A stretch of DNA of 8,521 nucleotides from an uncultured Beijerinckiaceae bacterium (GCA_937863205.1 CALMGA010000508.1:563-9083); one strand, 5' to 3'. Shown: positions 1 to 6,521, counted from the stretch's first letter. Numbers and translations are program-made. The notes: generated from the letters alone by a model not told the origin.

Positions 1-545
1 GGATCGTCGACTTCCCGATGTACGAGTGGAACGAGGACGACAAGAAGATCGACTTCTCGCACAACCCCTTCTCCATGCCGCAGTTCGAGCGCGAAGCCTT
101 CCTCGCGCTCGGGTCCGGCGACCGCGACACGATCCTGGGATTGAAGGCCTATCAGTACGACATCGTCTGCAACGGCGTGGAACTGTCGTCGGGTGCCATC
201 CGCAACCATCGCCCCGACGTGATGCGGCAGGCCTTCGCGCTGGCCGGCTACGACGAGGGCGTGCTGAACGAGCGCTTCGGCGGCATGTACCGGGCGTTCC
301 AGTATGGCGCCCCGCCGCACGGCGGCATCGCGCCCGGCGTCGACCGCATCGTGATGCTGCTCGCCGGCGAGGAGAACCTGCGCGAGATCGTGCCCTTCCC
401 GATGAACCAGCGCGCCGAGGACCTGCTGATGGCCGCGCCGGCGCCGGCGACGGCGAAGCAGCTTCGCGAGCTGCACATCCGGTTGAACCTGCCGGAGTTG
501 AAGAAGCCGGTCGCCGACGTGCCGGCGGTCAAGGACGAGGGCTGA
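1..545 (+). CDS. aspS: Aspartyl-tRNA synthetase, C-terminal part (5' end outside window)
   Basis: This class II synthetase attaches aspartate to tRNA in the cytoplasm. Only the last 180 or so codons are present. The frame is open from base 3 and ends in TGA at 543-545. The visible part is the end of the catalytic domain: [15 protein letters not shown] at the left edge, the active-site strand [18 protein letters not shown], and class II motif 3 as GVDR (about 336-347) within the [11 protein letters not shown] context, followed by [15 protein letters not shown]. The tail ending in HIRL and then a charged stretch is typical of bacterial AspRS. The spacing and motifs look intact, so the gene is cut by the window edge and not broken. 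In bacteria that use GatCAB, AspRS is often non-discriminating and also charges tRNA(Asn), but the N-terminal anticodon-binding domain that would show this lies outside the window. The identification is secure; the tRNA specificity is inference. Confidence 0.96.
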   Translation, partial: IVDFPMYEWNEDDKKIDFSHNPFSMPQFEREAFLALGSGDRDTILGLKAYQYDIVCNGVELSSGAIRNHRPDVMRQAFALAGYDEGVLNERFGGMYRAFQYGAPPHGGIAPGVDRIVMLLAGEENLREIVPFPMNQRAEDLLMAAPAPATAKQLRELHIRLNLPELKKPVADVPAVKDEG

Positions 546-548
546 AGG

Positions 549-572
549 CGCGGACGCCGATCGCTTTCCGCG
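549..572 (+). terminator. Hairpin just after aspS, possible terminator
   Basis: CGCGGA (549-554) is the exact reverse complement of TCCGCG (567-572), giving a 6-bp stem with a 12-base loop that begins 4 bases after the aspS stop. No T-run follows, so it is only a candidate intrinsic terminator or 3'-end stabiliser. Confidence 0.3.
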
Positions 573-593
573 ACATCGAAACCGCCTTGCCGA

Positions 594-621
594 TTGGCGA
601 GCGCAACCACCTCCCTTAAGG
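594..621 (+). promoter_or_regulatory. Possible promoter for the 72-residue exported protein
   Basis: TTGGCG (594-599, 4 of 6 matches to TTGACA) lies 16 bases upstream of TTAAGG (616-621), a poor -10. The block precedes the gene at 666 by a sensible distance. A short palindrome, GCCGCC-TT-GGCGGC (626-639), and two copies of GGTCGCGC (620-627 and 643-650) follow it and would fall in the start of the leader. This is a weak call made by eye. Confidence 0.2.
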
Positions 622-652
622 TCGCGCCGCCTTGGCGGCTGCGGTCGCGCGC

Positions 653-658
653 AGGAGG
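653..658 (+). promoter_or_regulatory. Ribosome binding site AGGAGG that fixes the start at 666
   Basis: A full AGGAGG sits 7 bases before ATG 666. It supports translation of this small frame and selects 666 over the upstream in-frame TTG at 594. Confidence 0.8.
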
Positions 659-665
659 ACTCACC

Positions 666-884
666 ATGAAGCGATTGATCGTCACCGCTCTCGCCTTTGC
701 CGCCTCGGCCGGTGCGGCTCGCGCCGAAGAGGTCATCATCGAGCGGGAAAGACCGGTCGTCGTCGAGCCGGCGCCGCGCGACGTCGTGATCGAGCGCCGT
801 CGCCCGGATTGCAGCACGACCACGACGCGTCGCGAGAACGGCGCCGGCGATTCCGAAACGGTGACACGTCGCGACTGCAACTGA
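666..884 (+). CDS. Small exported protein, function unknown (72 aa)
   Basis: No named family is recognised. The start at ATG 666 is supported by a perfect AGGAGG 7 bases upstream. Residues 1-20 form a classical Sec signal peptide: a basic start (MKR), a hydrophobic core, and ARA as the likely signal peptidase I site, so the mature protein would begin at Glu21 and act in the periplasm or outside the cell. The mature part is only about 52 residues. It has two related segments, IIERERP (24-30) and VIERRRP (41-47), separated by an acidic/proline stretch, then a C-terminal segment bounded by Cys49 and Cys71 with TTTTRREN and ETVTRRD between them. The two cysteines could form one disulfide. Small exported proteins with this Cys-Thr-rich-Arg-Arg-Cys ending are familiar from rhizobial genomes, but no role is known to me. 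The gene lies between aspS and gatB with gaps of 120 and 172 bases, so it is probably transcribed separately. Confidence 0.75.
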   Translation: MKRLIVTALAFAASAGAARAEEVIIERERPVVVEPAPRDVVIERRRPDCSTTTTRRENGAGDSETVTRRDCN

Positions 885-1056
885 GTCGTAAGACACCGCC
901 GCGGATTGCCGGTCGAGGCGTGCGCGCATGTACGAGAACGACCCTTGTTAGCGGTCGCTCGATTGCCGCTCGCGATGCGCCGCTCTCTGCCCTCGCGCAC
1001 CGGCGCTTGCGCGTCGGGCGAGGTCGCGACACAAAGGCCTTCGGAGTCCGGGACGC

Positions 1057-2556
1057 ATGACCATCCACACCAAGCCGCAGAATCTCGTCAAGGGCGCCAC
1101 CGGCGACTGGGAGATCATCGTGGGCATGGAGATCCACGCCCAGGTCACCTCCCGATCCAAGCTGTTTTCCGGCGCCTCCACCACCTTCGGCGGCGAGCCC
1201 AACGCCCACGTTTCGCTGGTGGACGCGGCGATGCCCGGCATGCTTCCGGTGATCAACGCCGAATGCGTGGCGCAGGCGGTACGCACCGGGCTCGGCCTCA
1301 AGGCGCGGATCAATCATCGCTCGGTGTTCGACCGCAAGAACTACTTCTATCCCGACCTGCCGCAGGGCTACCAGATCTCGCAGTACAAGAGCCCGATCGT
1401 GGGCGAGGGCACCGTCACCGTCGACCTGACGCCGACCGAGTCCTTCACCGTCGGCATCGAGCGGCTGCACCTCGAACAGGATGCCGGCAAGTCGCTGCAC
1501 GACCAGTCGGCGACCGACTCCTTCGTCGACCTCAACCGCTCGGGCGTCGCCCTGATGGAGATCGTGTCGAAGCCGGACATGCGCTCTTCGGAAGAAGCCA
1601 AGGCCTACGTCACCAAGCTGCGCACCATCCTGCGCTATCTCGGCACCTGCGACGGCAACATGGAGCAGGGATCGCTGCGCGCCGACGTCAACGTCTCCGT
1701 TCGCCGTCCCGGCGAGCCGCTCGGCACCCGCTGCGAGATCAAGAACGTCAATTCGATCCGCTTCATCGGGCAGGCGGTCGACGTCGAGGCCCGGCGGCAG
1801 ATCGTGATCCTGGAGGACGGCGGCGCCATCGCGCAGGAAACGCGGCTGTTCGACCCCGGCCGCGGCGAAACGCGGGCGATGCGCACCAAGGAGGAGGCGC
1901 ACGACTACCGATACTTCCCCGACCCCGACCTGCTGCCGTTGGAGTTCGACGGGGCCTACGTCGAAAACCTCGCGGCCGGGCTGCCGGAACTGCCCGACGC
2001 CAAGCGGGCCCGCTTCATCTCCGCGTACCGGTTGCCGCCCTACGATGCCGGCGTGCTCGTCGCCGACAAGGAAACGGCGGACTTCTTCGAAGCCTGCGTC
2101 CGGCAGGGCAGCGAACCGGGAAGCGGCACGCGCGACGCCAAGGCGGTCGCCAACTGGATCAACGGCGACATCGCCGCCTATGCCAACGCGCAGGGGCTGC
2201 CCGTTCACGCGACCCACATCAAGCCCGCGCAGATCTCCGGCCTCGTCGACCTGATCGCCGATGGCACCATCTCGGGCAAGATCGCCAAGGACGTGCTGGC
2301 GGTGATGATCGCGGAGGAACGCGATGGCGATCCCCGCCGCATCGTGGAAGCGCGCGGCCTCCGGCAGGTCACCGACAGCGGCGCCATCGAAGAGGCGGTC
2401 GACGCCATCCTCGCCGCCAATGCCGCCAAGGCCGAACAGGCGAAGAACAAACCAGGCATGCTCGGCTGGTTCGTCGGGCAGGTGATGAAGCAGACGGGCG
2501 GCCGCGCCAACCCGCAGAGCGTCAGCGACATGCTGAAGGTCAAGCTCGGGCTGTGA
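1057..2556 (+). CDS. gatB: Aspartyl/glutamyl-tRNA amidotransferase subunit B
   Basis: GatB is the tRNA-binding kinase/transamidase subunit of GatCAB. It activates the side-chain carboxylate of Glu-tRNA(Gln) or Asp-tRNA(Asn) with ATP, after which ammonia delivered from GatA converts it to Gln- or Asn-tRNA. At 499 residues it is full length. Conserved blocks include [13 protein letters not shown] (18-30), the [20 protein letters not shown] block (91-110), the family signature [15 protein letters not shown] (157-171), [12 protein letters not shown] (205-216), [11 protein letters not shown] (226-236) and [16 protein letters not shown] (281-296). The C-terminal tRNA-binding (YqeY-like) part ends in [19 protein letters not shown] 1057 is preceded by GGAG (1043-1046) with 10 bases between, somewhat long but acceptable, and N-terminal length suits the family. 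The signature has Ala where many bacteria have Pro (GVALME for GVPLME), which I believe is common in alphaproteobacteria. gatA and gatC are not in the window. The gap upstream (885-1056) shows no convincing promoter. Confidence 0.98.
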   Translation: MTIHTKPQNLVKGATGDWEIIVGMEIHAQVTSRSKLFSGASTTFGGEPNAHVSLVDAAMPGMLPVINAECVAQAVRTGLGLKARINHRSVFDRKNYFYPDLPQGYQISQYKSPIVGEGTVTVDLTPTESFTVGIERLHLEQDAGKSLHDQSATDSFVDLNRSGVALMEIVSKPDMRSSEEAKAYVTKLRTILRYLGTCDGNMEQGSLRADVNVSVRRPGEPLGTRCEIKNVNSIRFIGQAVDVEARRQIVILEDGGAIAQETRLFDPGRGETRAMRTKEEAHDYRYFPDPDLLPLEFDGAYVENLAAGLPELPDAKRARFISAYRLPPYDAGVLVADKETADFFEACVRQGSEPGSGTRDAKAVANWINGDIAAYANAQGLPVHATHIKPAQISGLVDLIADGTISGKIAKDVLAVMIAEERDGDPRRIVEARGLRQVTDSGAIEEAVDAILAANAAKAEQAKNKPGMLGWFVGQVMKQTGGRANPQSVSDMLKVKLGL

Positions 2557-2563
2557 CGCGAGG

Positions 2564-2585
2564 GCGAGCCGGCGCTCCGGCTCGC
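2564..2585 (+). terminator. Strong hairpin after gatB, probable terminator
   Basis: GCGAGCCGG (2564-2572) and CCGGCTCGC (2577-2585) form a perfect 9-bp, GC-rich stem with a 4-base loop (CGCT), beginning 8 bases after the gatB stop. There is no T-run after it, which is common for terminators in high-GC alphaproteobacteria. It is the clearest stem-loop in the window, and a gene-free stretch follows it. Confidence 0.55.
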
Positions 2586-3004
2586 AAGCGGCGAGCGCGT
2601 TGTGCACAGCATTTTGGCGATATTGCCGCAGGTGCGCCGATGCGGATCCGCTTCCCGCTCGACGAGTCGGAGCGATCCGCAGGGCGCGCGCAGGTCGTCG
2701 TCAAACGTTCAGCCGACGCATGAAGCCGCGTGGATTGCAGCCAAACGATAGAACTTCAAGTCCCTGATCTAGAGACGATTCATGGTCTGCCGGATGGGTC
2801 TGGAAGACTTGCGCCGGTTGCGGCGCGAGGCGCGAGCGTCCGACCGAGGCGAAGACTGACGTGGCCGGCGAAGCGCGCCAAGCGGCTCCGGGAGGCAAGC
2901 CGAGCGCGTACCTGCCGTTGACCTCGAAACATTTCGCACCTTGCGCCTCTATTTGGCGGCGCTACGTTTCGAACTACGCCCGCAACAGTGCCGTGCAAGT
3001 ACTC
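2586..3004. other. Gene-free stretch of about 420 bases between gatB and the Lys-rich protein gene
   Basis: I see no convincing gene here on either strand. The short open frames give arginine-rich, low-complexity peptides without ribosome binding sites. Two small features stand out: a palindrome GCGGATCCGC at 2642-2651, and a TTGACC (2918-2923) followed at once by the inverted repeat CGAAA-CA-TTTCG (2925-2936). The TTGACC would be a good -35 for the gene starting at 3016, but no acceptable -10 lies 16-18 bases downstream. The block around 2740-2785 is noticeably richer in A and T than its surroundings. No tRNA or known riboswitch shape is visible. Confidence 0.5.
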
Positions 3005-3010
3005 AAGGAG
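3005..3010 (+). promoter_or_regulatory. Ribosome binding site AAGGAG that fixes the start at 3016
   Basis: AAGGAG lies 5 bases before ATG 3016. It decides both the start (against in-frame upstream candidates, the furthest at 2941) and the coding strand, because the opposite strand is also open here but has no such site. Confidence 0.75.
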
Positions 3011-3015
3011 CGAAC

Positions 3016-3858
3016 ATGGTCAAGGCATCGACGAAATCAGTGACCAAGCCGCCGACCAAGACCGCGGCCAAGCCGCCGACGGCCGAGCCTGCCGTCGCTT
3101 CCGCGAAGCCGGAAACGGCTGCATCGAAGCCGGCCGCGGCGAAGTCTGTCGGAAAAGATCCTTCTCTCAAGGCCGCGCTTGAACCCGGCAAGCGTCCCGC
3201 CGCGCGGTCGGCCGCGCCGAAGCCGACGCCTGGGAAGGTGCCGGCTGACAAACCCGCGATCGAGAATGCACCCGCCACGCCCACTCCGGCCAAGGCGAGC
3301 GCGGGAATATCTGCCGCGCCCAAATCGACCCCAGCCGGTCCGGCCGCGTCCCGGTCGTCAGCAGGCAAATCGGCCGTGCCCAAACCCTCCGCGTCGACGT
3401 CTGGAGCTGCGAAGTCTGGTCCCGCCAAGCCCGCTGGAAGTGCGGCGGTCGTCCCGGCGAAGACGGCTTCGTCGCACCCTGCCTCAAGGAAGTCGACTCC
3501 TCTCAAGGCCAAGCTGCCCGAGAGCGACCTGCCTGAGACCGATGCGCCCAAGTCCAAGTCGTTGAAAATCAAGTCGTTGAAAACCAAGTCGCTGAAAACG
3601 AAGTCGCCGAAGACCGAGTCGCCGAAGACCGAGCCGTCCGAGCCGAAGGTCACGAAGGCCAAGGCAACCGGCAAAGCCGTACCCGTTCCGCCGGCTGCAC
3701 CTGCGCCGACGAAGTCGAAAGGGACAAAGGGTCCGTCCGGCGGGAAGGACGTGGCAAAAACGGCTGCCGATAGCGTCTCGGCCAGAGCTGCATCGCCAGC
3801 CGCCGCGGCTCCCGCCAAAGCCAAACCGGCAGGGCCGCGGGGAGTGCGCAAGACGTAA
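3016..3858 (+). CDS. Lys/Ala/Pro/Ser-rich disordered protein, histone H1-like (280 aa)
   Basis: The product is a low-complexity basic protein built almost wholly from Lys, Ala, Pro, Ser and Thr. It contains no Trp, Phe, Tyr, Cys or Gln, has one His and one Asn, and Met only at the start, so it cannot have an ordinary folded core. There is no signal peptide or membrane segment, so it is probably cytoplasmic. Short motifs of the type AKP, PKS and KTKS recur, and residues 181-205 are five tandem pentapeptides, KSLK(I/T) changing to KSPKT and ESPKT. S/T-P-K motifs and this composition resemble the C-terminal tails of histone H1 and bacterial H1-like or AlgP-type proteins, which bind DNA, so nucleoid binding is a reasonable guess only. 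Other options are a scaffold or a polyphosphate- or RNA-binding tail. The AAGGAG site 5 bases upstream supports the start. The gene stands alone, with about 430 gene-free bases before it and a convergent gene after it. Its codons use A at the third position of Lys more freely than the neighbours, most clearly in the repeat. Confidence 0.8.
   Translation: MVKASTKSVTKPPTKTAAKPPTAEPAVASAKPETAASKPAAAKSVGKDPSLKAALEPGKRPAARSAAPKPTPGKVPADKPAIENAPATPTPAKASAGISAAPKSTPAGPAASRSSAGKSAVPKPSASTSGAAKSGPAKPAGSAAVVPAKTASSHPASRKSTPLKAKLPESDLPETDAPKSKSLKIKSLKTKSLKTKSPKTESPKTEPSEPKVTKAKATGKAVPVPPAAPAPTKSKGTKGPSGGKDVAKTAADSVSARAASPAAAAPAKAKPAGPRGVRKT
3556..3630 (+). repeat. Five 15-bp tandem repeats coding for KSLKT-type pentapeptides
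   Basis: Five units of 15 bases run head to tail from 3556: AAGTCGTTGAAAATC, AAGTCGTTGAAAACC, AAGTCGCTGAAAACG, AAGTCGCCGAAGACC and GAGTCGCCGAAGACC, with a partial sixth unit (GAGCCG) after them. The unit is in frame, so copy-number changes would add or remove five residues without a frameshift. The gradual drift from the first to the last unit suggests stepwise duplication followed by point changes. Confidence 0.9.
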
Positions 3859-3893
3859 GCCGTCCTGGAGCTCGCTTCGGACCTGCGGGCGGC

Positions 3894-3919
3894 CGGTGGC
3901 GGCATGCGGACGACCACCG
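3894..3919. terminator. Weak inverted repeat between convergent genes
   Basis: CGGTGG (3894-3899) and CCACCG (3914-3919) are exact reverse complements, giving a 6-bp stem with a 14-base loop. It lies in the short gap between two converging genes (ends at 3858 and 3948), where a bidirectional terminator is expected. The loop is long and there is no T-run in either direction, so support is slight. Confidence 0.22.
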
Positions 3920-3947
3920 CCGTTGACCGGAACGGGCGAAGGCCGGC

Positions 3948-4340
3948 TCAGCGGGCCGGAGCGTCTCGCGCGGCCAGGCACTTGAAGGCGAACTCGCGCC
4001 AGCTATCGTCGCCGGCGGTGCCGTTCATCTTCATGACATGCCATGCTTCCCCGCAGGCGAGCATGCGGCTGCGAGGCGCGCTGGGGAGGTAGATCGGCGT
4101 GAGAACCCCGTCGGCCGGTTCCGGCGTGGCTGGTTTGGGAACGGCAGGACCCATCGCCGTCCTCGCGATCGATCCCGTCCGGTCGGGGGCCGACTGCGCG
4201 GCCCGGGCCGGCTGGGCGCGGCGCGTCGGCTTTTTCGAGCCAAGCTCGCAGCGCGCCTGTGCGCCGCCGAGGGCGAGGATCAGCAAGGTGGTGCCTGCGA
4301 GTCGCGCGCAGCGCCGGAACAACCGCGCAGAGGCGGCCAT
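3948..4340 (-). CDS. Small exported protein with a C..W..G..W..F..C motif, coupled to the DUF2147 gene (130 aa)
   Basis: The start ATG (4340-4338) shares one base with the TGA of the upstream gene (TGATG). No good ribosome binding site precedes it, so translation is probably coupled to that gene. Residues 1-29 look like a Sec signal peptide: arginines near the start, the hydrophobic run LAGTTLLILALGG, and AQA as the likely cleavage site. The next cysteine (31) is not in a lipobox because Arg precedes it. Residues 32-90 are Ala/Pro/Arg-rich and probably unstructured. The conserved-looking part is the C-terminus: Cys96, Trp100, Gly107, Trp114, Phe117 and Cys121, in ACGEAWHVMKMNGTAG and SWREFAFKCL. 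This spacing recurs in small secreted proteins of rhizobia and is loosely like PsiF-type repeats. The two cysteines may form a disulfide in the periplasm. The role is unknown; a joint envelope function with the DUF2147 protein is inferred only from the overlap. Confidence 0.75.
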   Translation of the reverse strand: MAASARLFRRCARLAGTTLLILALGGAQARCELGSKKPTRRAQPARAAQSAPDRTGSIARTAMGPAVPKPATPEPADGVLTPIYLPSAPRSRMLACGEAWHVMKMNGTAGDDSWREFAFKCLAARDAPAR

Positions 4341-4894
4341 CACTTGCGGGCGGCGTTCTTGTTCTTCTTCCTGGCGGCGGCCAGGGTCGGATCGCCGCCC
4401 GGCACATCGCCGGCCCGCGTGAACGTGCTGGTCTTGCACAGGAAGCGCAGGACGCAGCCGCGCAGATCGGCGGTGTCGTTGGCTTCCTTGTCGGTCTTTA
4501 CCTTGAACGTGATGTCGTAAAGCTTGCCGTCCTCGGGATTGTAGGCGTGGCCCTTCCAATGGTCGCCGTCCTCCTTCATGCCGAGAAGGATCTCCGAGCC
4601 GATCATCGGCTTGGACCGTTTGGACGGATCGGGATTGAGCTTGTCGACCTTGGGGGACCCATCGCTCTCGGTCGGTTCCTTGAGCCAGACGATCATGCCA
4701 CAGAAGGCGTCGGTCCCGTCTACGCAGGGATGCACCTTGATGATCGACTCGCGCTCGTCGGTGTACCAGATGCCGGTCGGCGTCGTCGCATCGCCGGCCA
4801 GCGCCCCGGTCGCACCGGGAAGTCCGGCAAGAAGCGCCAAGGCGGCAAGTCGCGTCCAGCATCTGATCCGGCGGAACCGGTAGGCTTGAGACAT
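4340..4894 (-). CDS. DUF2147-type periplasmic protein (184 aa)
   Basis: The product matches the DUF2147 (COG4731) pattern: a small exported protein with GIWYTDERESIIKVHPC (41-57), FCGMIVWLKEP (64-74), a NPDP / MIGSEILLGMK block (87-107), WKGHAYNPEDGKLYDITFKV (113-132) and LRGCVLRFLCKTSTFTR (144-160). Its biochemical role is unknown; family members are periplasmic and thought to be beta-rich. The first 33 residues form a signal peptide with ALA|GDA as the likely cleavage site. The mature protein has four cysteines (57, 65, 147, 153), which suggests two disulfides. ATG 4894 was chosen over the upstream in-frame ATG at 4942 because GGAGG (4901-4905) lies 6 bases before it and because the longer form would put a poor arginine-rich leader ahead of the signal peptide. 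The basic end (ARKKNKNAARK) is unusual for a secreted domain. The gene starts 60-odd bases after a tRNA gene on the same strand and overlaps the next gene by one base. Confidence 0.88.
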   Translation of the reverse strand: MSQAYRFRRIRCWTRLAALALLAGLPGATGALAGDATTPTGIWYTDERESIIKVHPCVDGTDAFCGMIVWLKEPTESDGSPKVDKLNPDPSKRSKPMIGSEILLGMKEDGDHWKGHAYNPEDGKLYDITFKVKTDKEANDTADLRGCVLRFLCKTSTFTRAGDVPGGDPTLAAARKKNKNAARK

Positions 4895-4900
4895 CGTCGT

Positions 4901-4905
4901 CCTCC
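4901..4905 (-). promoter_or_regulatory. Ribosome binding site GGAGG that fixes the DUF2147 gene start
   Basis: On the minus strand GGAGG lies 6 bases before ATG 4894. It selects this start over the longer in-frame ATG at 4942. Confidence 0.7.
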
Positions 4906-4956
4906 GCGGGCGCGCCACCCACCCCGTTGATCTCTGGCGCACATGCGAGAAGCTGG

Positions 4957-5047
4957 CGGAGACGGAGGGATTCGAACCCTCGATAGGGCTTTACAACCCT
5001 ATAACGGTTTAGCAAACCGCCGCCTTCAGCCTCTCGGCCACGTCTCC
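4957..5047 (-). tRNA. tRNA-Ser(GCU), 3' CCA encoded at 4956-4954
   Basis: On the minus strand the acceptor arm GGAGACG (5047-5041) pairs fully with CGTCTCC (4964-4958), followed by G as discriminator and an encoded CCA. The anticodon loop is TTGCTAA with anticodon GCT (5013-5011), reading serine codons AGC and AGU. A long variable arm with a 5-bp stem (TAGGG/CCCTA) marks it as a class II tRNA, as expected for serine, and the T arm is GAGGG-TTCGAAT-CCCTC. At 91 bases without CCA the length suits tRNA-Ser. All stems are intact. The DUF2147 gene follows about 60 bases downstream on the same strand. Confidence 0.97.
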
Positions 5048-5097
5048 GTAGGACGCGAAAACGACGCTTCCAAGGCGCCGCCCTCTTCCTTCGCGGC

Positions 5098-5126
5098 TGT
5101 ATGCATGAGCCCTTCCGCCTTGGCAA
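5098..5126 (-). promoter_or_regulatory. Candidate promoter for tRNA-Ser
   Basis: On the minus strand TTGCCA (5126-5121, 5 of 6 matches to TTGACA) is 17 bases from CATACA (5103-5098, 3 of 6 matches to TATAAT). Transcription would begin about 45 bases before the tRNA 5' end. The -35 is good, the -10 weak. The -35 lies inside one copy of the direct repeat described next. Confidence 0.35.
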
Positions 5127-5182
5127 GGCCGCCGGCAGCCCGCCTCGGCGAGACTGCCGGTGGCTCGGCAAGGCCGCCGGCA
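5119..5182. repeat. 16-bp exact direct repeat (19 bp with one mismatch) between gltA and tRNA-Ser
   Basis: GGCAAGGCCGCCGGCA occurs at 5122-5137 and again at 5167-5182, 45 bases apart start to start; the match extends to 19 bases (5119-5137, 5164-5182) with one T/C difference. The first copy also contains the palindrome CCTTG-G-CAAGG (5118-5128). Two copies only, so this is a local duplication and not a repeat array. Confidence 0.7.
5128..5164 (-). terminator. Large stem-loop downstream of gltA, candidate terminator
   Basis: GCCGCCGGCAG (5128-5138) pairs with CTGCCGGTGGC (5154-5164): 11 pairs, one of them G-T, around a 15-base loop. It lies about 70 bases past the gltA stop on the minus strand and just before the candidate tRNA promoter, which is the right place to end the gltA transcript. 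There is no T-run. Confidence 0.4.
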
Positions 5183-5231
5183 ACCGCGTGCTGGCCATCG
5201 CCGGCAGGGACTTCGCGACCGACGCCGTTCC

Positions 5232-6521
5232 TCAGCGATCGCCGAGGTCGACGTAGTCGCGCTTGGGCTCGCCGGTATAGAGCTGGCGCGGGCGCCCGAT
5301 CTTCTGCATGGGATCGTCGATCATCTCCTTCCACTGCGCGATCCAGCCGGCAGTCCGGGCGACGGCGAAGAGCACCGTGAACATGGACGTCGGGAACCCC
5401 ATCGCCTTCAGGGTGATCCCGGAATAGAAGTCGATGTTGGGATACAGCTTGCGCTCGATGAAGTACTCGTCGGTCAGGGCGATGCGTTCGAGTTCCACAG
5501 CGATGGCGAGCAGCGGATCGTTGCCGGTGCCGGACTCGGCGAGTACGTCGTGGCAGGTCTTCTGCATGATCTTGGCGCGCGGATCGTAGTTCTTGTAAAC
5601 TCGGTGGCCGAACCCCATCAGGCGGAACGGGTCGTTCTTGTCCTTGGCCCGCTCGATGAACTTCGGGATGTTCTCAACCGAGCCGATCTCGGTCAGCATC
5701 TTGAGCGCCGCCTCGTTGGCGCCGCCGTGAGCCGGGCCCCAAAGGCAGGCGACGCCGGCGGCGATGCAGGCGAAGGGGTTGGCGCCCGACGATCCGGCGA
5801 GGCGCACCGTGGACGTGGAGGCGTTCTGCTCGTGGTCGGCGTGGAGGATGAAGATCTTGTCGAGCGCCCGCGCCATGGTTTCCGAGACCTGGTATTCCTC
5901 GCAGGGCACGGCGAAGCACATGTTGAGGAAGTTGGCAGCGTAATCGAGCGAGTTGTTGGGGTACACGAAGGGTTGGCCGATGTTGTACTTGTAGGCCATC
6001 GCGGCCAAAGTCGGCAGCTTGGCGATGAGGCGCATGGAAGCGATCATGCGCGTCTTGGGGTCGGTGATGTCGGTGACGTCGTGGTAGAAGGCCGAGAGTG
6101 CCCCGACCGAGCCGACCATCACCGCCATCGGGTGCGCGTCGCGCCGGAAGCCCTGGAAGAAGCGGGTCATCTGCTCGTGCACCATGGTGTGGTGCTGGAT
6201 GCGGAAGACGAAGTCGTGCAGGTGCTCCTTGCTCGGCAGCTCCCCGTAGAGCAGGAGGTAGCACGTTTCCAGGAACGACCCCCGCTCGGCCAGTTGCTCG
6301 ATGGGATAGCCGCGGTGCAGAAGCACGCCGTTGTCACCGTCGATGAAGGTGATCTGCGACTCGCAGCTCGCGGTCGAGGTGAAGCCTGGATCGAAGGTGA
6401 AGACGCCGGTCTGGGCGTAGAGCTTGGAAATGTCGACGACGGAGGGGCCGAGCACGCCGTCCTTCTGCGGCAGCGTAATGGACTTGCCCTTGACCGACAG
6501 CGATCCGCCCTGTGATGTCAT
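5232..6521 (-). CDS. gltA: Citrate synthase, type II
   Basis: This enzyme condenses oxaloacetate and acetyl-CoA to citrate at the entry of the TCA cycle, in the cytoplasm. At 429 residues it is full length for the hexameric, NADH-sensitive type II enzymes of Gram-negative bacteria. The catalytic residues are present: His265 in [11 protein letters not shown], His306 in [15 protein letters not shown] and Asp364 in [18 protein letters not shown], corresponding to His264, His305 and Asp362 of the E. coli enzyme. Other conserved blocks are [20 protein letters not shown] (43-62), [13 protein letters not shown] (67-79) and [14 protein letters not shown] (227-240). ATG 6521 fits the family N-terminus; the ribosome site is only AAAGGG about 9 bases upstream. 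gltX ends 199 bases upstream on the same strand, and a candidate promoter in that gap suggests gltA can be transcribed alone. No frameshift or missing residue is seen. Confidence 0.98.
   Translation of the reverse strand: MTSQGGSLSVKGKSITLPQKDGVLGPSVVDISKLYAQTGVFTFDPGFTSTASCESQITFIDGDNGVLLHRGYPIEQLAERGSFLETCYLLLYGELPSKEHLHDFVFRIQHHTMVHEQMTRFFQGFRRDAHPMAVMVGSVGALSAFYHDVTDITDPKTRMIASMRLIAKLPTLAAMAYKYNIGQPFVYPNNSLDYAANFLNMCFAVPCEEYQVSETMARALDKIFILHADHEQNASTSTVRLAGSSGANPFACIAAGVACLWGPAHGGANEAALKMLTEIGSVENIPKFIERAKDKNDPFRLMGFGHRVYKNYDPRAKIMQKTCHDVLAESGTGNDPLLAIAVELERIALTDEYFIERKLYPNIDFYSGITLKAMGFPTSMFTVLFAVARTAGWIAQWKEMIDDPMQKIGRPRQLYTGEPKRDYVDLGDR

Noticed and set aside
248..1000. 250-codon minus-strand frame across the aspS end and the small exported gene
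   Set aside because: Low-complexity Arg/Ser product covering two supported plus-strand genes, with no ribosome site.
736..2607. 623-codon open frame on the minus strand opposite gatB
   Set aside because: It is the shadow of gatB in high-GC DNA. The product is Arg/Asp/Val/Gly-rich with no family features, while gatB shows full-length conserved motifs.
2642..2651. Perfect palindrome GCGGATCCGC
   Set aside because: Ten bases with no loop and no partner site. Expected by chance in this composition.
3003..3917. Minus-strand frame with FGDSVFGDFVFSDLVF repeats resembling pentapeptide-repeat proteins
   Set aside because: The pattern is the reverse complement of the 15-bp KSLKT repeats. It starts with GTG without a ribosome site, while the plus strand has AAGGAG at the right spacing.
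3943..3959. Inverted repeat CCGGC/GCCGG spanning the stop of the small minus-strand gene
   Set aside because: Only five pairs, overlapping coding sequence. Too weak to call a terminator.
3948..5198. 416-codon minus-strand frame running through the tRNA and DUF2147 genes
   Set aside because: Only its last 130 codons are real. The rest is an off-frame reading of the DUF2147 and tRNA-Ser genes.
4943..5380. Plus-strand frame with GDGGIRTLDRALQPYNG
   Set aside because: This is the translated antisense of tRNA-Ser, a well-known false hypothetical protein next to tRNA genes.
5160..6515. 451-codon plus-strand frame opposite gltA
   Set aside because: Shadow of citrate synthase, Val/Gly/His/Arg-rich and without recognisable domains.
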